Origin: Kryptolebias marmoratus
Lineage: Eukaryota; Chordata; Actinopteri; Cyprinodontiformes; Rivulidae
Reading direction: 5' to 3'
NCBI RefSeq assembly: GCF_001649575.2
Contig: NC_051445.1
Location: 11,145,364 to 11,209,363 of the forward strand
DNA length: 64,000 bases
In this document: one piece after another, positions 59,045 through 64,000 of the stretch
Position numbering within the stretch: position 1 is the stretch's first letter
How the letters are laid out: every line of letters starts with the position of its first letter
Position numbers and translations under genes: made by a program
Notes under the pieces: generated by a model
Told to the model about the DNA's origin: nothing
What the model saw: the letters and a program-made list of their open reading frames with translations, nothing else
Databases searched by the model: none

Positions 59045-59629
59045 CTGGAGGGCGGCACAGACGGGAGAGTTGAAAAACTTGAAAACCCCGCCACACCATG
59101 AACCAATCCCAACTCTTCACTACACACACGCACGCCACACCAGAGTCCCTGGAGAAGTCAGGGTTGGAGTGCAGCGAGAGGAAGGCGGGAAAAAAAAGAA
59201 AGGAAAGAAGCTAATAATGAAGTGGGAGAAATGACTTGGGTTAGCACACACACACACGCGCGCGCGGCGCTCCGGGCAGCAGAGGGCGTATGGGAACCAT
59301 ATGGAAGCGATCAGCTCTTTCTGGAAGCGGCCGCCTCGCATAAATTTGCCGCGGCTCTCGGCGAGCGCGAGCGGCTGTGTGAGCACGTGCGCGGGGCGGG
59401 CGTGCACGTGCTCGCTCGAGCAGACTTCTTCGCCAAGCTCCGCGGCATACCTCAACATAAACACCAGCCGAAGCGTTCGACTTTCACCCCCCCCGTTCTC
59501 ATCGGGTTTCAGAGTAAATACAGCCTTAAATTACAGCGAGGAGCAAGAAAAAGGGAGATGATTTAAGAGCCTTTTCTAGTGCTCAACGAAGATGGTCTTA
59601 ACTTGAAAAACGGTTTTGATAATAATTTT

Positions 59630-59915
59630 GCAAGATGTTGCACAATTTATTTGAGCTCTGAGTGTTTGTTGAGAATGACTCTCAGCTACTACCGCACCAA
59701 ATTTTAGCTCAATATCTTTAAAACTGACTGCCTTATAGCCATTTTTGTGTTTGCTAGGATCTACTAGCTGTGGCAGCCATCTTGAATCAGAATAACTCCA
59801 AATGTTAATCAGTTGTAGACGCACATCCAGTCATTATTTTCTGAGAGTTTTGCTAAAATCCGCCCAGTGGTTCAAGAGATATTTTGCTAACAGACAGACA
59901 AGCAGTCACAGTTAC
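59630..59915 (-). repeat. dispersed repeat family A, reverse copy
   Basis: Reverse complement carries AACTCTCAGAAAATAATGAC, AAGATGGCTGCCACAGCTAG, ATATTGAGCTAAAATTTGGT and GTAGTAGCTGAGAGTCATTC, the best-preserved copy in the window. Confidence 0.7.
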
Positions 59916-62498
59916 ATTTTAACGGCACCGTTTTAGGGGCGACAACAAACCAAAGCTTCTGAAACTTTCTGGTTTATAAAAAATGTCTCTAAGTCGTCAA
60001 CAAATCCATCTAAGATTTACCGCTGCTTTAAATTCCTGTAAAATAATCCGATTGTTTTGTTTAAAACAAAAAGTCCCGTCAGGGGAAAAAGGTTAGGAGG
60101 CTTAGACTGGATCAAACTGCATTCAGAGCACAGCTTCAGGTTTTTGTAAGGTACTCTGAACTGGGTCAGTTTGGTAAATCGGTACCGAACGACAACTTTA
60201 AATACGAGGCTATTCAATTGGCGGCCCGGGGGCCACATACGTCCCGAGGGTGAGCTCGGTCCGGCCCCACCGGTGAGCCCGTTTAAAATAAAACTGGATT
60301 TTAAATCAGAAAGAAAATCTGCAAGAGGAACATTTAAAAAAAAAAAAAAAAAAAAAAGTGAAATACCAAACACAATTTCTCCGTCAGAGAGGCCATCCTG
60401 TTAAATAGAGGATCTATGGCAACAAGTTCATTTCAATTAAACGGAGATTTTAAATCGGGAATTAAATTTAAGCAACAACAATATTTAACTGGCGTCCGCC
60501 CCCCCGAGCTGCTGGCTTTCAGTAACACAGCAATTCAGCTGAATAACCCTGCTTTAGTTTTTAACCGAAACGTCAAAAAATTCAAAGAACAACAAAATAC
60601 GGAATAATTTGCAATCGGATCGCCTTTCTTCCCCTTCGACCCGTTAATCATCTCACAGGACCTAAGATTAAAAGGACAGGTGGGGCAATCCGCCAGGTAC
60701 AAACACACTTCGCTGCTCAAAACGTAAAACTAAAACTGAATATATCAAATGACATCAGACAGCACTTTATCCCAGGAGTGAATAATCAAAGGTGCGAGGC
60801 GATCCACCAGGGGCAGAACTTCAGAAATGCATTTTTCCTGGCTGGGGGCGGTATTTGAAGAGTCCAAAATCAGCAAGTTTTTGAGGACAATTTGTGTGAA
60901 TTTTTGCCTCTTTGGAAGTCCTGGTCAAGTCACTACCTCCCAAGGTCGTAAAGCTGAAGGTACATATCTTCTAAAATAGATTTGAATAAAAACATCAATA
61001 AATAAATGAATAAATGGGGAAACGTTCACAAACTGCTTTTGGTCAACCAACGAAAAAGTATCTGAATTAAGTTTTTAAATGGCGATTTTCGCCCCTGTCA
61101 TTTTAAACGCAGATCTTGTCCTATCTGACTAACTCCTTTATGTGATTTTGGAACGTCCCCCCCCTCCACTCCCAGCACCGTGGGAAGCCCCAGCCGCCCT
61201 GCCCGGTGAATCCGAAGCCCTCCGATACGCAGCTGGCTTCAGCACGAACACACACTGGCATGCCTGCCGCACACCGAGCCCTCAGATCTCCTCGCCGCTC
61301 TAATCTCCGTCAGCTCCTCGATCGTCTCGTCCTTCTTTGATTCGTCCCCCCCCCCCCCCCCCCCCCCCCCTCCCCTCTCCTCTCCCCNCCCCCCCCCCCC
61401 CCATCCCCACCTCCTCCTTTCTCTCCCGGGTCCCTCCACTCCTGCAGCTGTCGCAAACAGCTGGAAAATTCCTGGTTATTCATCTGGGAAGACGTGAGCG
61501 AGGGATTTATCACGTTGACACACACAGGTCCACAGTTCCCACGTGAACCAGCCGCCGCCGCGACAGAAGGCGGAGGGGAAGACTCTCATGGGTAAAACGC
61601 CAGAATGTGCACTCGCTGACACTTCCCTGCATGGGATTAATCACTTTCAGAGGGCTGTTGGTGCAGCCGTTGTGCCAGAAAAGGATCATCTGTTGTGCCG
61701 AAGCGTGCAAACTAGCTCGTGAAACGCCCATTCGGGTACGGGTATTTTTGTTTTTTTTCCCCTTTCTTTTCTAATCTTATTTACAGTAAATGCGACGTGT
61801 TGCAGTTTGGATGAAATGTCAGATGAAGTTTGACTGAACGCAGAGCGCCTGAAGGTCAGCGCACGTACGTGACCCAATGTTTTACAAGAGCTGTGTAAAT
61901 CTGGCCTAATGCGTGTGTGAAATGCGGCTGTAAACATTTCCGCCGAGCCATAAACACGACGAGCTCGTGGTGCGTTTAAAGCTGGACAGGTTCTGTATAT
62001 CAGGATAAGTGTGTGTGTGTGAGTGCAAGAGCATAAACACTGAGCGGACAACAACCTCGAACAGGCAGAAGAGACGTCGGCAAAAACGAGAAAAGGCGTC
62101 TCCGTCACAAGACAAAAACAAAGTAATGAAAACCTCAAGTAGGTGCGTTCATGCGTGTCAGCACAGGGAGTGGATTCTCCTCCCAGGAGAGAGTAAAACC
62201 ATCAGGAGGCTAGAGGATGGAGCGAGAGTAAAACCAGACAACGGGAAGAAGCGTTCGCTTGGGTTTCGTGGTGCTGGAGGAGAACCGCTGGGTTTCTGAA
62301 CGGACCTGCACCCGGCGAGCGCAGAGGAACGCAGAGGTTTGCTTCTAATGAACCAAACCTGTTTGTAGCAGGTCTAATAAAACTATCTCTGGATAAACAG
62401 TATCTGAAAATTTTGTTTTTAAGAAACAGAAAGAAAGTATAGATCTGACACAGGACCTGAGGGATGCATCCTTCAGTCGATTGAGTTTTCAGCTAATA

Positions 62499-62530
62499 GG
62501 GAACGTGTCTGTAGCTACAGACACGTTCCC
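62499..62530. repeat. 32-bp perfect palindrome
   Basis: Each 16-base half starts or ends with GGGAACGTGTCTGTAG and its exact reverse complement, with no spacer. It directly precedes the second CTAGC array. Confidence 0.95.
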
Positions 62531-62910
62531 AGCAACTAGCTAGCAAGATGCTAGGTAGCAAGTAACTAGCTAGCTAATAAATTGCTAGCTACATAGTTAA
62601 TATAAAGAAGGAAAAACTTGAGAAACTAGCTAGTTAATAAGTTGCTAGCTAACGATATGAAGACAGAAAACTTGAGAAACTAGCTAGCTAGTAAGTTGCT
62701 AGCTTACAAGATGCTAAACAGACAGAAAACTTGAGAAACCAACTAGCTAACGATATAATTAAAACAAAAAAAAATTGAGAAACTAGCTAGCTAGTAAGTT
62801 GCTAATTAACCAGATATTAATAAGACAAAAAATTTGAGAAACTAGCCACCCAATAAGTTGCTAGCTAACGATATGAAGACTAGCTAGCTAGTAAGTTACT
62901 AGCTAAGGGC
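62531..62910 (+). repeat. CTAGC-rich degenerate tandem array 2
   Basis: About six copies of a roughly 55-70-bp unit built from AACTAGCTAGCTAGTAAG, TTGCTAGCTAACGATATGAA and GACAGAAAACTTGAG. Individual units differ by small indels. Confidence 0.85.
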
Positions 62911-63269
62911 TCTAGTTCATCATTAAACCATTTTATACCAGTTTGATTCATTGGCCAACATTGGGGGATTTTGTAAACAAATCAAAATACACTTTTTAAT
63001 TATTATTATTCAGGTAGTGAAATAATAAAAATACAGAAAATAAGTGAAAAAGCAGCTAAAGTCCACAGAAAATCCTCTGAGTGGCTTTTAGAAAGCCAGA
63101 AGAAGCGCTGCAAGCCAGATGAGAAGAAGGTCTGGTTGGCTGAGAGCAGAATAAACAGAACCGAGGGATGTTTCATGACTTTCACACGGCGTTGTAGAGG
63201 CAGACAGAGAGGTGCAGAGGAAGGACACCCAGTTAATCAATAAGGACCATTCAGAGGACAATTCATTAT

Positions 63270-63440
63270 TGCATCACTTTAAAGAAAGTAATCTGGAGTT
63301 GTAGCCGAAAAGAGAGGAGTTGTTAAAGGCTATCAGGATGGAGGAGGTCATCAAACTATCCCTGAAGACTTTGGACTCCAGCCACTCATTGTCAGACAGA
63401 CCGTGGACACCTGGAGACACTTCTAATCTCGTCTCAGTGA
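63270..63440 (+). pseudogene. possible Tc1-like transposase N-terminal relic
   Basis: Forward reading gives IPEDFGLQ and IVRQTVDTWRHF, resembling the second half of a Tc1 paired-like domain (..FGLHxSTVRxxxHKW..). It is frameshifted and short. Confidence 0.35.
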
Positions 63441-63646
63441 TCGTGTCAAACAAGCTGAAAGCGCGTCTTGGTGGGATTGGAGGATAACAAGCATGTTTCC
63501 CCTAAAAAAAAAACACAGGTTCCGGTTCCGGTTTCAACCGAATGGCCGCTTAAGAAGAGCGCTCCTCCTTAAAGATTTTAGAAAATCCCTGCAACCTATT
63601 ATAACTACTCAGAAACTTTATTGCAAGATAGCAAGTGCAGGACAGG

Positions 63647-64000
63647 ATGGAAACAAGAGAAAGAAACAAGAAAAATGCTCCAAACGCGTCGGACTGTGAT
63701 GACGAACCGCAGCAAACGGCTGGCCATGCTAGCATGGTTAGCCATGCTAACACTAAAGACGGACTCGGAAAACCAAAAGGTAACGAAAAACCCAGAGTTA
63801 ACCTCGAAATGATCCTACGTGAAGTACAAGAGTTTAGACAAGAAAACAAACAACATCTAGATGTTATAAGAGAGGATATTAACAAAGCGAACCAACGAAT
63901 CGAGGAGGCCGAGGGGCGCGTTGTGGCAATGGAGGCGAAGCTAAACACGGTGGAGCTAGCAGTGAGAAGCATGCTAACAACGCTGATTCAACACGAAGAT
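63647..64000 (+). CDS. LINE-1 ORF1-like protein, N-terminal part (cut by window edge)
   Basis: An open frame of 118 codons from ATG at 63647 runs off the right edge. It encodes a charged N-terminus (METRERNKKNAPN), a linker rich in Lys and Asn, then a coiled coil: LEMILREVQEFRQENKQHLD, INKANQRIEEAEGRV, AKLNTVELAV. Heptad hydrophobics and the RIEEAE block are typical of fish L1 ORF1 proteins, which trimerise and bind RNA. The frame is intact as far as seen, so the copy may be fairly young. It is unrelated to adamtsl4 and is in the opposite orientation. Confidence 0.65.
   Translation, partial: METRERNKKNAPNASDCDDEPQQTAGHASMVSHANTKDGLGKPKGNEKPRVNLEMILREVQEFRQENKQHLDVIREDINKANQRIEEAEGRVVAMEAKLNTVELAVRSMLTTLIQHED

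Larger units (their letters stand above)
59045..63640. other. upstream of the visible adamtsl4 exons; no coding exon recognised
   Basis: Contains the family A copy (59.6 kb), a C homopolymer region with one N (61347-61402), the 32-bp palindrome (62499) and the second CTAGC array. A search by eye for TSP1 (WSxWSxC) or signal-peptide exons on the minus strand found none, so the adamtsl4 5' exons are probably beyond 64 kb. Confidence 0.55.

Noticed and set aside
60190..60300. GGCGGCCCGGGGGCCACATAC stretch as a promoter element
   Set aside because: It resembles a common dispersed vertebrate repeat fragment followed by a poly-A tract, not a promoter; too short to classify with confidence.
1..64000. 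tRNA genes, rRNA, prokaryotic operons, prophage or defence systems
   Set aside because: None seen. Intron structure and gene content are clearly vertebrate nuclear; no cloverleaf or ribosomal motifs were recognised by eye.

Overview
This window is vertebrate nuclear DNA, almost certainly from a teleost fish. Genes are split by GT-AG introns. There are long dinucleotide repeats, degenerate Tc1-like, hAT-like and LINE fragments, and N-filled assembly gaps. The three recognisable genes match human 1q21.3 genes, and the repeat content is typical of fish. Most long open frames are chance or repeat-driven; coding sequence was recognised by rebuilding exons with matching splice phases.

All three genes lie on the minus strand, so transcription runs from high to low coordinates. 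(1) 438-8329: a complete ceramide synthase gene, cers2, with 10 coding exons and a 384-residue product, matching human CERS2 closely through to its NNNHRK-type C-terminus. (2) 20800-40844: the RNA-binding protein gene celf3, with 11 of 12 coding exons visible. The second coding exon (83 bp by frame arithmetic, carrying RNP1 of RRM1) is not found in the 15.4-kb intron between exons 1 and 3. That intron contains three large N gaps and a misplaced-looking contig. (3) 46870-59044: the 3' part of adamtsl4, with 13 exons covering the cysteine-rich region, spacer, six thrombospondin type 1 repeats and the PLAC domain. Its 5' exons are not seen and probably lie beyond the right edge.

Between and inside the genes are: several copies of a dispersed repeat (about 7.1, 9.2, 12.2, 53.8 and 59.6 kb); a Tc1-like transposase relic (16.7-16.9 kb); a clean hAT-type MITE with 8-bp target duplications nested in an older palindromic element (31.7-32.4 kb); a second copy of that palindromic element (35.3-35.6 kb); a LINE 3' end with a GGAT tail (43.5-43.9 kb); the start of a LINE-1 ORF1 at the right edge (63.65-64 kb); two CTAGC-rich tandem arrays; and a degenerate TACCCTG-type minisatellite broken by a long hairpin.

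The three genes have unrelated jobs: very-long-chain ceramide synthesis in the ER, neuronal pre-mRNA splicing, and extracellular microfibril assembly. They share ancestry of the locus, not a pathway. I found no sign of a new biological system. The points most worth checking are an exact 391-bp duplication that looks like an assembly error, the missing celf3 exon, a UG-repeat acting as the only pyrimidine-rich tract before celf3 exon 11, an in-frame optional extension of celf3 exon 6, and a 32-bp perfect palindrome.
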